This document shows positions 1 through 8,772 of a stretch of 42,305 nucleotides of DNA, in pieces. Source of the DNA: Oceanisphaera arctica (GTDB lineage: Bacteria; Pseudomonadota; Gammaproteobacteria; Enterobacterales; Aeromonadaceae); NCBI RefSeq assembly GCF_002936955.1, contig NZ_MPZM01000025.1, positions 1-42,305 of the forward strand, read 5' to 3'. The notes below the pieces were generated by a model. The model was given only the letters and a program-made list of their open reading frames with translations, searched no databases and was not told the DNA's origin. Every line of letters starts with the position of its first letter. Within the stretch, counting starts at the first letter, position 1. Both the position numbers and the translations under genes were made by a program.

Positions 1-80
1 CGGAAATGCCATCCATGGCATTTCACGGTCGGTGGAAGCAATCCCTGCTGCCTCTTCTTAACGCCTGAGTTGGCTGCTGG
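1..80 (+). repeat. Modular intergenic repeat, copy 1 (cut by window edge)
   Basis: Right part of the left module of the repeat family described at 5400-5670. A perfect 9-bp hairpin with a CC loop occupies 4-23 (AAATGCCAT/ATGGCATTT). It is followed by CACGGTCGG (24-32), a degenerate GGAAGCA...TGCCTC segment and a CCTCTTCTTAACGCCTGAGTT tract; the same order of elements occurs in the copy at 5457-5530. The right module (GGACAAAGGG stem) does not follow here. The element probably extends beyond the left edge. Confidence 0.75.
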
Positions 81-116
81 TAGCGCGAACAGGAATATCT
101 GAGTTTCAGGGTCTGT

Positions 117-380
117 TCAGCCGTTCCACTGTTTGCTCAGCCAGTCGGCCACATCCCGATCCTGCTCGCTCAGCGGCTGCAGCCAGGCGCAGTCCGCATA
201 ATGCTGAAAGCACAGAAATAATCGGCTCTCTTCAAAACTGACCAGCCACTGGTAATAGTCGGCCCCCTGCTCCCGCTCGAGCAGGTCGAGATCCAGCTCC
301 TTGATCAGTGTCTCGGCCCAGGCAGGAAAGTTTTCCATGGTCAGCGGTGTGTCGGTGTTGAGCATCGTCATCGTCATCAT
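117..380 (-). CDS. DUF3630 family protein
   Basis: Small soluble protein of 87 residues with no signal peptide or membrane segment. It is acidic and rich in aromatic residues, with a pattern (FPAWAETLI...LLEREQGADYYQWLVSF...HYADCAWLQPL) that I recognise as the DUF3630 family of Vibrio/Shewanella/Aeromonas-type bacteria; its function is unknown. The start is placed at the ATG overlapping the selO stop (TGATG, 382-378), implying translational coupling to selO. A longer reading from 416 runs inside selO and is less likely. The family call is from memory of its pattern, so moderate confidence. Confidence 0.7.
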   Translation of the reverse strand: MMTMTMLNTDTPLTMENFPAWAETLIKELDLDLLEREQGADYYQWLVSFEESRLFLCFQHYADCAWLQPLSEQDRDVADWLSKQWNG

Positions 381-1813
381 CAGGAACTGCAGGAAATACA
401 GAGTGACTCGGCCCATTCCGGGGCCGGCATGGCGTAATGGTCCAGCTCGGGCTGCTCGTCGAAGGGCCGGGCCAGCAACATCAGCAGACGGTCGGCCTCG
501 CTCATGTCGCCCTGCTCCGCCCGCTCGATGGCCTGCTGGGCCAGATGGTTGCGCAGTATGTATTTGGGATTGACCGCATTCATCTGTCCGGCTTTTTCGG
601 CCTGGGGCTTGCCCTCCCGTGCCAGCCGAGCCTGATAACGGCCAAACCAGTCGTTCCAGGCCTCGGGCGTGCTCAGCAGGGCCAGCAGGCTATCGGGCAC
701 AGGGCCGGTTGATGCCTGCTGTGCCAGGCGGCGGAACCAGCAACTGTAATCCACCTTCTGGGCCGCCATCAGATCAAACATGTCCCGGAACAGGGCCGGA
801 TCCTCGTCTTCCCAGGCCTCCAGCCCCAGCTTCTGTCGCATTCCTTCGGAATAGGTCGACATCAACCGGTACTCGTATTTACCCAGCGCCAGCTGCAACG
901 CTTCCAGCTCGATCACCCCGGACAGAGACTGGGCCAGCCGTTGCAGGTTCCAGTTGCCGACCGCCGGCTGTTGATCGTAGGCATAGCGGCCACCCGGATC
1001 CGAATGGTTGCAGATATGGTCTGGATCGTAGGCATCGAGAAAACCGTAAGGGCCATAATCCAGGGTCAGGCCCAGCATCGACATGTTGTCGGTGTTCATC
1101 ACCCCGTGACAGAAGCCTACCAGCTGCCACTGGGCAATCATCGTCGCCGTCTTTTCTACCACCCGCTCGAACAGCGCCGTGTAACCGGCCTGATCTTTAG
1201 TGAGATCGGCCCACTGGGTGTCGATCAGGTAGTCAAGCAGGGTGGGGATCCGCTCCGCCTTGCCGCTGTAATAGAAATACTCGAAATGGCCGAAACGCAG
1301 ATGGCTGGGGGCAGCCCGCAGCACGGCGGCACCCGGCTCGACCCGCTCCCGGTATACCGGCTCTTCGCTGCCCACCAGGCTCAGCGCCCGGGTGGTAGCG
1401 ATGCCAAGATGGTGCATGGCCTCGGAGGCCAGATATTCGCGCAGAGAGGAGCGCAACACGGCCCGGCCGTCGCCGAAGCGGGAATACGGCGTCTTGCCGG
1501 CCCCCTTGAGATGCAGATCCCAGCGGCTGCCATTCGGCGCCACCACTTCGCCCAGCAGCAGAGCGCGGCCATCGCCCAGCTGCGGGCTGAAACCGCCAAA
1601 CTGATGCCCCGCATACACCTGGGCAAAGGGTTCCATTTCCGGCAACAATTGGTTGCCGCTGGTCAGATCCCGCCACTGCGGCTCGGACAGCGCCATGCCC
1701 AGCTCGTCGGCCAGATCACGGTTCAGTAACAGCAGTCGGGGCGATGACAGGGGGGTTGGTTCGACCCGGGCACCGGCCCAGTCAAACCTTGCATATAAAT
1801 TGTTTAACGTCAT
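380..1813 (-). CDS. selO: Protein adenylyltransferase SelO (YdiU family)
   Basis: 477-residue pseudokinase-fold enzyme of the SelO/YdiU family, which transfers AMP from ATP to Ser/Thr/Tyr of proteins and is linked to redox stress responses. Visible family blocks are GDGRALLLGE, LKGAGKTPYSRFGDGRAVLRSS, the catalytic-loop-like HGVMNTDNMS (about residues 237-246) and the metal-binding LDYGPYGFLDAYDP. The protein ends CISCSS, as the E. coli homologue ends in SCSS; no selenocysteine codon is involved. Length matches E. coli YdiU (478). The ATG at 1813 is preferred over 1822 because AGGA lies 8 nt upstream of it and the protein then begins MTLN, like the E. coli one. Followed directly by the DUF3630 gene. 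Confidence 0.95.
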   Translation of the reverse strand: MTLNNLYARFDWAGARVEPTPLSSPRLLLLNRDLADELGMALSEPQWRDLTSGNQLLPEMEPFAQVYAGHQFGGFSPQLGDGRALLLGEVVAPNGSRWDLHLKGAGKTPYSRFGDGRAVLRSSLREYLASEAMHHLGIATTRALSLVGSEEPVYRERVEPGAAVLRAAPSHLRFGHFEYFYYSGKAERIPTLLDYLIDTQWADLTKDQAGYTALFERVVEKTATMIAQWQLVGFCHGVMNTDNMSMLGLTLDYGPYGFLDAYDPDHICNHSDPGGRYAYDQQPAVGNWNLQRLAQSLSGVIELEALQLALGKYEYRLMSTYSEGMRQKLGLEAWEDEDPALFRDMFDLMAAQKVDYSCWFRRLAQQASTGPVPDSLLALLSTPEAWNDWFGRYQARLAREGKPQAEKAGQMNAVNPKYILRNHLAQQAIERAEQGDMSEADRLLMLLARPFDEQPELDHYAMPAPEWAESLCISCSS

Positions 1814-2034
1814 ATATTCCATCCTGTGGTCGTCGACCGCATTTTCTTTTTGACCATGGCTTACTTTATACTGCTTTGGCCAAATAAATAGCGATTCCTG
1901 CGTACTGGGGTACAGTAGTCGGGTGTCGATGGCGAGACAGCCTGTGCGGCCCCGACCGCCGCCCGAACATCGGCAACCGCTGTTTAACGAAGCTCGGAAG
2001 CAATTTATCTATCTAACAATAACGGAGTTCACTC

Positions 2035-2334
2035 ATGAAAAAATTGATGACAGCCGCCGCTGCCCTGGCCCTGCTCAGCGCCCCTGCCTTCGCCGCCGGT
2101 GATGCCGAAGCCGGCAAGGCCAAGTCTGCCGTTTGTGCCGCCTGCCATGGCGCCGAAGGCATTTCCGCCATGGACATCTACCCGAACCTGGCCAGTCAGA
2201 AAGCCGCCTATCTGGTTACCCAGCTGCAGCACTTCCGCGACGGCGAGCGCAGCAACCCCATCATGGCCCCCATGGCCAAGCCGCTGTCCGATCAGGACAT
2301 CGAAGATCTGGCCGCCTACTACTCCGGCCTGTAA
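2035..2334 (+). CDS. Periplasmic class I cytochrome c (c553/c4-like), single haem
   Basis: 99-residue exported electron carrier. Residues 1-21 form a Sec signal peptide ([20 protein letters not shown], then cleavage). The mature domain of about 78 residues carries one haem-binding CAACH motif near its start and a Met-containing segment ([23 protein letters not shown]) that supplies the distal ligand and the C-terminal helix typical of class I cytochromes c. An ACGGAG ribosome site lies 7 nt before the ATG. Monocistronic and convergent with recQ. It could pass electrons to a terminal oxidase; the partner is not in the window. Confidence 0.9.
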   Translation: MKKLMTAAAALALLSAPAFAAGDAEAGKAKSAVCAACHGAEGISAMDIYPNLASQKAAYLVTQLQHFRDGERSNPIMAPMAKPLSDQDIEDLAAYYSGL

Positions 2335-2340
2335 GAGATC

Positions 2341-2385
2341 CGGGTTCGCCCTTGGCGGACCCGAGGGTGTGTTTCGGCACACCCT
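2341..2385. terminator. Paired hairpins between convergent cytochrome c and recQ
   Basis: Two adjacent stem-loops fill the 49-nt gap. The first is CGGGTTCGC/GCGGACCCG (2341-2363, one G-T pair) and the second is AGGGTGTG/CACACCCT with loop TTTCGG (2364-2385). Neither has a long T tract, so termination efficiency is uncertain, but position and symmetry suit a bidirectional terminator. The second stem overlaps the recQ stop codon. Confidence 0.5.
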
Positions 2386-4210
2386 AGTCCTGCTGGCGCA
2401 ACAGTGCCAGAAAAGCCGCGCCATAGCGTTCCAGCTTGCGCTGACCCACACCATTGATACCCAGCAGCTCCGGCTCAGTCTTGGGCCGATAACGGGCCAG
2501 CTCGGTCAGGGTTGCATCGCTGAACACCACATAGGGCGGAACATCGGCCTCCACTGCCAGCTGCTTGCGCAGTTGTCGTAGTTCCTTGAACAAGGCCCTG
2601 TCTTCGGCCCGGCTCAGCACCGCCTCCCCCTTGTCTTTCTGCTTTACCCTGACCAGCCGGGGTTCCGCCAGCTGCAAACCGGCCTCACCGCGCAGCACGG
2701 GTCGCGCCGCCTCGGTCAGCTGCAGCACCATGTTGCGGGTGATGTTCTGAGTCAGCAGCCCCGAATGAATCAACTGGCGAATGACGCTGACCCAGTGTTC
2801 CTGACTCTTGTCTTTGCCGAGCCCATAGGTGGACAGTTTGTCGTGGCCATGTTCACGAATACGCTGGGTGTCCGCGCCCCGCAACACCTCCACCACATAG
2901 ATGACGCCGAAGTGCTGGCCCACCCGATAAACGCAGGACAGCGCCTTTTGCGCATCTTCGGTGCCATCGTAGCTTTTCGGTGGATCCAGGCAGATATCGC
3001 AGTTACCGCAGGGTTCGCGCTGGTATTCACCGAAGTAGTTGAGCAGCACCTGACGCCGGCAGGTCAGCGACTCGGCGAACGCCGCCATCACGTTGAGCTT
3101 GTACAGCTCTACCTGCACCTGCTTTTCGTTGTCGCTGTTTTCCAGCAAGCGCCGCACCCGGCCCACATCGCCCGGATCGTAGAGCAGCAGCGCTTCTGCC
3201 GGCAGGCCGTCACGGCCGCCGCGGCCGGTTTCCTGATAGTAGGACTCGATATTCTTGGGGATGTCGTAGTGCACCACGTAACGCACATTGGGCTTGTCGA
3301 TACCCATGCCGAAGGCGACGGTGGCCACCACTATGTCCAGATCGTCGCGGATAAACCGCTCCTGTACCGACTGACGCAGCTCCAGCGGCAATCCCGCATG
3401 ATAACTGGCCGCCTTGTGGCCCCGGGCCAGCAGCCGTTCGGCCACCTCTTCCACCCGCTTGCGGCTGGAACAATAGACGATGCCGCAGTGACCCGGTTGC
3501 TCGGCCACGTAACGCAACAGCTGATCGATACCCTTGAATTTATCCACCAGGGTGTAGCGAATATTGGGCCGGTCGAAGCTGGAGATATGAATAAGGGGAT
3601 CGGTCAGGCTCAACCGGCTCAGCATGTCCTGCCGGGTGGCCTCGTCGGCAGTCGCGGTCAGCGCCATCACCGGAATATGGGGAAACCACTGTTTGAGTCG
3701 CCCCAGGGCGGCGTATTCTGGCCGGAAGTCATGACCCCACTGGGAAATACAATGGGCCTCGTCGATGGCGAACAGCCCCAGCTCCAGCTCGCCGATCCGC
3801 TCCATGAATTCGTGTTGCAGCAGCCGTTCCGGCGACACATAAACCAGCTTGAGCTCACCCCGGCGCATGGCCGTGAAGTGACGCAGCATCTCTTCCCGGC
3901 TCAGCGAGCTGTTGATATAGACCGCCGCCACCCCGTTGGCCACCAGGGTATCCACCTGATCCTTCATCAACGAGATCAGCGGCGACACCACTATGGTCAG
4001 GCCGGGGCGCAACAGGGCGGGAATCTGGTAACAGATGGACTTGCCGCCGCCGGTGGGCTTGATCACCAGGGCGTCGCGCCCGGCAATCACGGTGTCGATG
4101 ATCTCCTGCTGGCCGTCACGAAAGCTCTGGTAGCCGAACACCTGCTGCAACACCGCAAGCGGTGTGTCGGGAATGGGAACGGAATCAGGTTCTTCGGTAA
4201 AGGAGTTCAT
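2384..4210 (-). CDS. recQ: ATP-dependent DNA helicase RecQ
   Basis: 608 residues (E. coli RecQ 609): a 3'-5' superfamily 2 helicase acting in recombination and fork repair. Domains in order are helicase core with Walker A (TGGGKS), DEAH box and SF2 motif VI (QETGRGGRDG), the RecQ-Ct zinc site with cysteines in CRRQ...CGNCDIC, a winged helix, and a C-terminal HRDC domain (YVVFSDATLTELA...LLGINGVGQRKLERYG). The frame is open up to 4381, but homology starts at MNSFTEE, so the ATG at 4210 is used. Divergent from rarD, as the two are neighbours in enterobacteria. The preceding sequence has only a weak ribosome site. Confidence 0.96.
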   Translation of the reverse strand: MNSFTEEPDSVPIPDTPLAVLQQVFGYQSFRDGQQEIIDTVIAGRDALVIKPTGGGKSICYQIPALLRPGLTIVVSPLISLMKDQVDTLVANGVAAVYINSSLSREEMLRHFTAMRRGELKLVYVSPERLLQHEFMERIGELELGLFAIDEAHCISQWGHDFRPEYAALGRLKQWFPHIPVMALTATADEATRQDMLSRLSLTDPLIHISSFDRPNIRYTLVDKFKGIDQLLRYVAEQPGHCGIVYCSSRKRVEEVAERLLARGHKAASYHAGLPLELRQSVQERFIRDDLDIVVATVAFGMGIDKPNVRYVVHYDIPKNIESYYQETGRGGRDGLPAEALLLYDPGDVGRVRRLLENSDNEKQVQVELYKLNVMAAFAESLTCRRQVLLNYFGEYQREPCGNCDICLDPPKSYDGTEDAQKALSCVYRVGQHFGVIYVVEVLRGADTQRIREHGHDKLSTYGLGKDKSQEHWVSVIRQLIHSGLLTQNITRNMVLQLTEAARPVLRGEAGLQLAEPRLVRVKQKDKGEAVLSRAEDRALFKELRQLRKQLAVEADVPPYVVFSDATLTELARYRPKTEPELLGINGVGQRKLERYGAAFLALLRQQD

Positions 4211-4426
4211 CTCGGCCTGCAGGGGTAAAAGCGAAGGAGCATTGTAAAGCAGAGCCCGACAACAATAAACCGGACTGGGCCAAGGGCATGACCGATCCCC
4301 TTCACCGGCAAGGTGTGTAGCCATACGAAACCAAACTAATTCCAGGCCATAGTGACATTTGCTGCTGGTCAGCTTTGGCATCTTGTCGTTACACTGGACC
4401 TTTCACCTATTACCAGATTTCTGACC

Positions 4427-5326
4427 ATGGAAAAAGACCAGTCTACCCAGGGCGCTCTGTTTGCGCTCGGGGCGTATTTCCTGTGGGGTATCGCCCCCAT
4501 ATATTTCAAGCAGCTGATGCATGTACCGGCCTACGAGATCCTCAGCCATCGGGTGATCTGGTCCTTCCTGCTGCTGCTGGCGCTGATAAGTGGACTCGGC
4601 TACTGGCCGCGAGTTCGGGCCATGTTGCGCGAACCCAAACACCTGCTGATGCTGGTCATATCGTCGACCATCATAGGACTTAACTGGCTGGTGTTTATCT
4701 GGGCGGTGAATAACGACCACATGCTGGATGCCAGCCTGGGCTACTACATCAATCCGCTGTTCAATATCGTGCTGGCCATGCTGTTTCTTGGCGAACGCTT
4801 TCGGCCCATGCAATGGCTGGCTGTGGGGCTGGCGGGCAGCGGCGTGGTGATACAGCTTCTGGTATTCGGCAGCCTGCCCTGGGTGGCGCTGGTGCTGGCC
4901 ATTTCCTTCGGTTGCTATGGCCTGATCCGCAAGAAGGTACCGGTAGATCCCTTTACCGGCCTGATGCTGGAAACCCTGGTGCTGCTCCCCGTCGCCGCCA
5001 TCTATCTATGGGGTTTTGCCGACAGCGCCACCAGCCAGATGAGCAGTAATTCGCTGAACACCAACCTCTGGCTGATTGCCGCGGGGGTGGTAACCACGGC
5101 GCCGCTGCTGCTGTTTGCCGGTGCCGCCAAACGGCTCAAGCTGTCTACCCTCGGCTTCTTCCAGTATCTGGGCCCCAGCCTGATGTTTCTGTTGGCGGTA
5201 CTGCTCTACGACGAACCCTTCACCCAGGACAAGGTCATCACCTTTACGCTTATCTGGGTGGCATTGGTGATCTACACACTGGACGGGGTCAGACAGCGAA
5301 GACGGTTCAAGCGGCGTGAGGCGTGA
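4427..5326 (+). CDS. rarD: RarD family permease (EamA/DMT superfamily)
   Basis: 299-residue inner-membrane protein with about ten hydrophobic segments arranged as two EamA repeats, beginning GALFALGAYFLWGIAPIYFKQL and including HRVIWSFLLLL and GLNWLVFIWAVN, which are RarD hallmarks. RarD was first linked to chloramphenicol resistance in Pseudomonas, but its natural substrate is unknown. The ATG at 4427 (MEKDQ) is chosen because membrane homology begins just after it; upstream in-frame codons overlap the recQ promoter side. Convergent with uvrD across a 421-bp gap holding a mobile-element-like structure. Confidence 0.9.
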   Translation: MEKDQSTQGALFALGAYFLWGIAPIYFKQLMHVPAYEILSHRVIWSFLLLLALISGLGYWPRVRAMLREPKHLLMLVISSTIIGLNWLVFIWAVNNDHMLDASLGYYINPLFNIVLAMLFLGERFRPMQWLAVGLAGSGVVIQLLVFGSLPWVALVLAISFGCYGLIRKKVPVDPFTGLMLETLVLLPVAAIYLWGFADSATSQMSSNSLNTNLWLIAAGVVTTAPLLLFAGAAKRLKLSTLGFFQYLGPSLMFLLAVLLYDEPFTQDKVITFTLIWVALVIYTLDGVRQRRRFKRREA

Positions 5327-5364
5327 GGCAAACACCTGACGGCTGACCGCTTATAGCTTACGAC

Positions 5365-5725
5365 CTGTCTCTTAGTCACAAATCAACGTGTGGAATCAAG
5401 AGGCAACAGGGTTGCCTCCTCCGACAGGCTGCAAGCACATCCCTGTGACGCTCGGTAAATGCCATCCCTGGCCATTTGACGGTCGGATGAGGCAATCCCC
5501 GCTGCCTCTTCTTTACGCCCGAGTTAACTGTTGGCATCACAAGCAGGCGACGCCGGATCGTCAAGAAGGACAAAGGGATCTGCTCAGCCGACCATCCGCG
5601 TCACGGATGGCGCGGTTGAGCCTACAGGGATGTATTTACGGCGAGTCGGCGGAGCGGGCCCTTTGTCCGATTTTCTATGAGCACTTGTCACCAGAAATCA
5701 ACAAAAACTTGTGACTAAAAGACAA
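5365..5725 (+). mobile_element. Non-autonomous element with Tn5/IS50-like ends and 9-bp target duplication
   Basis: The left end CTGTCTCTTAGTCACAAAT (5365-5383) and the right end, read inwards on the minus strand, TTGTCTTTTAGTCACAAGT (5725-5707) match at 16 of 19 positions. Both resemble the known Tn5 mosaic end CTGTCTCTTATACACATCT and the IS50 outer end. Immediately outside both ends is the 9-bp direct repeat GCTTACGAC (5356-5364 and 5726-5734); 9 bp is the duplication length made by IS50/Tn5 transposase. The 361-bp interior has no transposase and contains a whole copy of the modular repeat (5400-5670). Best read as a MITE or deletion derivative mobilised in trans. No transposase of this group is present in the window. 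Confidence 0.8.
5400..5670 (+). repeat. Modular intergenic repeat, copy 2
   Basis: Left module: hairpin GAGGCAAC/GTTGCCTC (5400-5418), hairpin CACA-TCCC-TGTG (5436-5447), hairpin AAATGCCA/TGGCCATTT around TCCC with one bulged C (5457-5477), conserved GACGGTCGG (5478-5486), hairpin GAGGCA/TGCCTC (5489-5508). Right module: outer stem GGACAAAGGG (5568-5577) with CCCTTTGTCC (5659-5668), continued by GCTC and GCCGAC arms, enclosing CATCCG/CGGATG and TACA-GGGA-TGTA (5623-5634). The right arm of the right module is an inverted version of part of the left module (CCGAC...ACATCCCTGT). It fills the gap between convergent rarD and uvrD. No coding capacity is apparent. Confidence 0.85.
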
Positions 5726-5747
5726 GCTTACGACTGACAGCTGCCTT

Positions 5748-7916
5748 TTAAAGCGCTTCCAATCGAGCGTAGGAGGTGACCAGCCACTTGCTGCCGCCGT
5801 CATCGAAGTTGACCTGCACCCGACTCTGGGCGCCGGCACCTTCGAAGTTGAGCACTATGCCCTCGCCAAATTTGGGGTGTAATACCCGCTGTCCCAGGCG
5901 GAAGCCGGTTTCGTTGAAGGTATCCTGCACCCGGTTCTGACTGAAGCGACCGTTGGGGATGGCACGACTGACCGTGGCCTTGAGCCGGATTTCTTCCAGA
6001 CAGTCGGCGGGTAGCTCCTTGATGAAGCGGCTGGGCCGGTGGAACATTTCCCGGCCGTAGAGGCGGCGGCTCTCGGCGTGGCTGATATAGAGCTTGCTCA
6101 TGGCCCGGGTCATGCCCACGTAGGCCAGACGCCGCTCCTCTTCCAGCCGTTGGCTTTCTTCCGCCGACTGCTGGCTGGGGAACATGCCCTCTTCCACCCC
6201 CACCATGAACACCAGCGGGAATTCCAGGCCCTTGGCCGAGTGCAGCGTCATCAGCTGTACCGCATCATCGAACTGATCCGCCTGGCTCTCGCCCGCCTCC
6301 AGGGCGGCGTGAGACAGAAAGGCCGACAGCAATGGCATATCGTCGTCTTCGGACGGGGTGAACTGGCGGGTGGCGCTGACCAGTTCTTCCAGGTTTTCTA
6401 CCCGGGCCTGGGCTTTTTCGCCTTTTTCGGCCTGATACATGGCCTTGAGCCCGGACAGCTCGATCACCCTGTCGGTCTGCACATGCAGCGGCAGCTCGCG
6501 GGTCTCGTCTTCCAGCTGGTTGATCAGCGCCAGAAAGCGGCTCACCGCCGAGGCCGCTCGGCCGGTGAGCACTTTTTCTTCCACTAGCGCCCAGGCCGAC
6601 TGCCACAGGGTGACCTGCCGCTCCCGGGCCGCCTGGCGCACCAGGCCCAGGGTCCGTTCGCCGATGCCACGGGTGGGTGTATTGACGATACGCTCGAACG
6701 CCGCCTCGTCGCCCCTGTTATTCATCAGCCGCAGATAACCCAGCGCATCCTTGATTTCCTGCCGATCGAAGAAGCGCAGGCCGCCATAGATACGGTAAGG
6801 CAGTCGCGCCTGGATCAGCGCCTCTTCCAGCACGCGGGACTGGGCGTTGTTGCGATACAGAATCGCCGCTTCGCTCAAACTGCCGTCCTGCTGCCGCCAT
6901 TGCTTGATGCGCTCGACCACGAAGCGGGCTTCGTCCACCTCGTTGAAGGCGCCATAGAGGGCGATGGGCTCACCTTCGGCACCTTCGGTCCACAGTTCCT
7001 TGCCCATGCGCTCGGCATTGTTGGCAATCAGGGTGTTGGCGGCCTTGAGGATGGTGCCGGTAGAGCGGTAGTTCTGCTCCAGGCGTATGGTGTCGGCACC
7101 GGGAAAGTCGCGCAGGAAGCGAGCTATATTCTCCACCCGGGCGCCGCGCCAGCCGTAGATGGACTGATCGTCGTCACCCACTATCATGACCCGGGCCTGC
7201 TGGCCCGCCAGCATCTGCAACCAGGCGTATTGAATGCTGTTGGTATCCTGAAATTCGTCCACCAGAATATGGCGGAACCGGTCCTGATAGTGGGCCAGAA
7301 TATGGGGTTTATACAGCCACAGTTCGTGGGCGCGCAGTAACAGCTCGGCAAAGTCCACCAACCCGGCCCGGTCACAGGTGTCCTGATACACCTGATAGAT
7401 CCGCTGATAGGTCTGCTGCAGCGGATCGTTGAGCACCTGAATGTCTTTCGGGCGAAGGCCTTCGTCTTTGCGGGCATTGATGAAGCCGGCAGCCTGACGC
7501 GGCGGCCACTGTTTTTCATCCAGATTCATGCCCTTGAGGATACGCTTGAGCAGTCGCAGCTGGTCGTCCGAGTCCAGGATCTGAAAATCCTGCGGCAGGT
7601 TGGCATCCAGATGATGGGCCCGCAGCAGCCGGTGCGCCAGACCGTGGAAGGTACCGAGCCAGAGCCCGAACAGCCGACCGCCGAGCAACTGCTCGACCCG
7701 ACCGCGCATTTCCGCCGAGGCCTTGTTGGTAAAGGTCACCGCCAGAATGGCCGACGCTGGCACCTGTTCCACCTGCATCAGCCAGGCGATGCGATGCACC
7801 AGCACCCGGGTCTTGCCACTGCCGGCACCGGCCAGCACCAGCATATTCTGGGCGGGAGCGGCGACCGCGTCCCTTTGCTTGTCGTTCATGCCGTCAAGCA
7901 GGCTGGATACATCCAT
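5748..7916 (-). CDS. uvrD: DNA helicase II (UvrD)
   Basis: 722 residues (E. coli 720): a superfamily 1A 3'-5' helicase that removes UvrABC-incised oligonucleotides, unwinds nicked DNA in MutHLS mismatch repair and strips RecA. Visible are Walker A GAGSGKT (about residue 30), motif Ia FTNKA, Walker B VDEFQDTN, GDDDQSIYGWRGA, LEQNYRS, and motifs V/VI (TLHSAKGLEFP, EERRLAYVGMTRA). The C-terminal segment (GQRVLHPKFGEGIVLNFEG...RVQVNFDDGG) is the Tudor-like domain that contacts RNA polymerase. The start MDVSSLLDGMNDKQRDAV matches E. coli, with AGGAG 6 nt upstream. A LexA-type box lies in its promoter. Confidence 0.97.
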   Translation of the reverse strand: MDVSSLLDGMNDKQRDAVAAPAQNMLVLAGAGSGKTRVLVHRIAWLMQVEQVPASAILAVTFTNKASAEMRGRVEQLLGGRLFGLWLGTFHGLAHRLLRAHHLDANLPQDFQILDSDDQLRLLKRILKGMNLDEKQWPPRQAAGFINARKDEGLRPKDIQVLNDPLQQTYQRIYQVYQDTCDRAGLVDFAELLLRAHELWLYKPHILAHYQDRFRHILVDEFQDTNSIQYAWLQMLAGQQARVMIVGDDDQSIYGWRGARVENIARFLRDFPGADTIRLEQNYRSTGTILKAANTLIANNAERMGKELWTEGAEGEPIALYGAFNEVDEARFVVERIKQWRQQDGSLSEAAILYRNNAQSRVLEEALIQARLPYRIYGGLRFFDRQEIKDALGYLRLMNNRGDEAAFERIVNTPTRGIGERTLGLVRQAARERQVTLWQSAWALVEEKVLTGRAASAVSRFLALINQLEDETRELPLHVQTDRVIELSGLKAMYQAEKGEKAQARVENLEELVSATRQFTPSEDDDMPLLSAFLSHAALEAGESQADQFDDAVQLMTLHSAKGLEFPLVFMVGVEEGMFPSQQSAEESQRLEEERRLAYVGMTRAMSKLYISHAESRRLYGREMFHRPSRFIKELPADCLEEIRLKATVSRAIPNGRFSQNRVQDTFNETGFRLGQRVLHPKFGEGIVLNFEGAGAQSRVQVNFDDGGSKWLVTSYARLEAL

Positions 7917-7924
7917 TACAACTC

Positions 7925-7978
7925 CTGGGAATATTTACAGTATGGAGGCGATTATAACAGCTCCAGCATTTGCTCCAA
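7925..7978 (-). promoter_or_regulatory. uvrD promoter with LexA (SOS) box
   Basis: On the minus strand, a -35 TTGGAG (7978-7973), a 16-bp spacer and a perfect -10 TATAAT (7956-7951) lie at the 3' end of yigB. Just downstream is CTGTAAATATTCCCAG (7940-7925), fitting the LexA pattern CTGT-N8-(A/C)CAG and very close to the E. coli uvrD box CTGTATATATACCCAG, which also lies just downstream of its -10. This implies SOS control of uvrD separate from the upstream genes. Confidence 0.75.
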
Positions 7979-8659
7979 CCGCTCCAGGGCGACATGAGGC
8001 AAACAGCGCAGATCCGACTCGGTCCGGCCATTGTCGTTGAGCCATATCGCCTGACAGCCGCTGTGCACGGCGCCAGCTACGTCGGTGTTGATGTGATCGC
8101 CGATATGCAGAATCTCCGCCAGGCTCACGCCGGTCCGAACCGCCAGCCGATGAAACATATCCGGTGCCGGTTTCATCCGGCCATCGGTACCGGCCCTGAG
8201 CACGATATCGAAATAAGGTGCCAGCTCGGTGCTCTCAATCGGCAGGTTGCCGTTGGTGATCACCGTCAGCCGATATTTTTCTCCCAGAGCCGACAACACC
8301 CTGTGGGTCGCCTCCGGCACCGTGATTTTACCGCGTTGCTCCAGAAAGCCCCGATAAAACTTCTCAGCCATAGCCGTCGCCCGCGCTTCATCCAGCCCCT
8401 GTTGCCGCAGGCCTTCGCTCAGCACCCGCAGGCGGCAGGCACTCACGTCGTGGCTCAGTTCGGGTTGCTCCAGCAAGATCCGGCGTTTGATCGCCGCCAG
8501 GTTTTCCTTGCCGAGCAGGGTGGATTCCGGATGATGCTGCTTGAGTGCATCCAGCAACCAGGCTTCCGCCGCCGCTATCACCGGCACGTTGTCGTACAGG
8601 GTATCGTCCAGATCGAAGCTGATGACCTTGACGGGGGTAAGTCGTTTATAAAAGCGCAT
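7952..8659 (-). CDS. yigB: HAD-superfamily phosphatase YigB
   Basis: 235-residue HAD hydrolase (E. coli YigB 238), one of the enzymes able to dephosphorylate the riboflavin precursor 5-amino-6-(5-phosphoribitylamino)uracil. It contains nucleophile motif I (VISFDLDDTLYDN), motif II (TVITNGN), a motif III lysine (GRMKPAPDMF) and motif IV (ILHIGDHINTDVAGA). The ATG at 8659 gives the family start MRFYKRL and has AGAGAG 6 nt upstream; the longer open frame to 8917 reads into repeat sequence and is rejected. In E. coli yigB follows xerC directly; here a repeat copy separates them. Confidence 0.92.
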   Translation of the reverse strand: MRFYKRLTPVKVISFDLDDTLYDNVPVIAAAEAWLLDALKQHHPESTLLGKENLAAIKRRILLEQPELSHDVSACRLRVLSEGLRQQGLDEARATAMAEKFYRGFLEQRGKITVPEATHRVLSALGEKYRLTVITNGNLPIESTELAPYFDIVLRAGTDGRMKPAPDMFHRLAVRTGVSLAEILHIGDHINTDVAGAVHSGCQAIWLNDNGRTESDLRCLPHVALERLEQMLELL

Positions 8660-8772
8660 GGGCATCTCTCTAAAATCTGTAGCCCGGCAGTAACAGGCAC
8701 AGCACACCGACTCGCAGCATAGAATGCCACCTTCACTTGTTCCCTGCTGCGAACTTTCACAGGAAGTTCGGT

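Noticed and set aside
4211-4381. 57-codon N-terminal extension of recQ
   Set aside because: No homology to RecQ and it overlaps the divergent promoter region; the ATG at 4210 gives the normal length.
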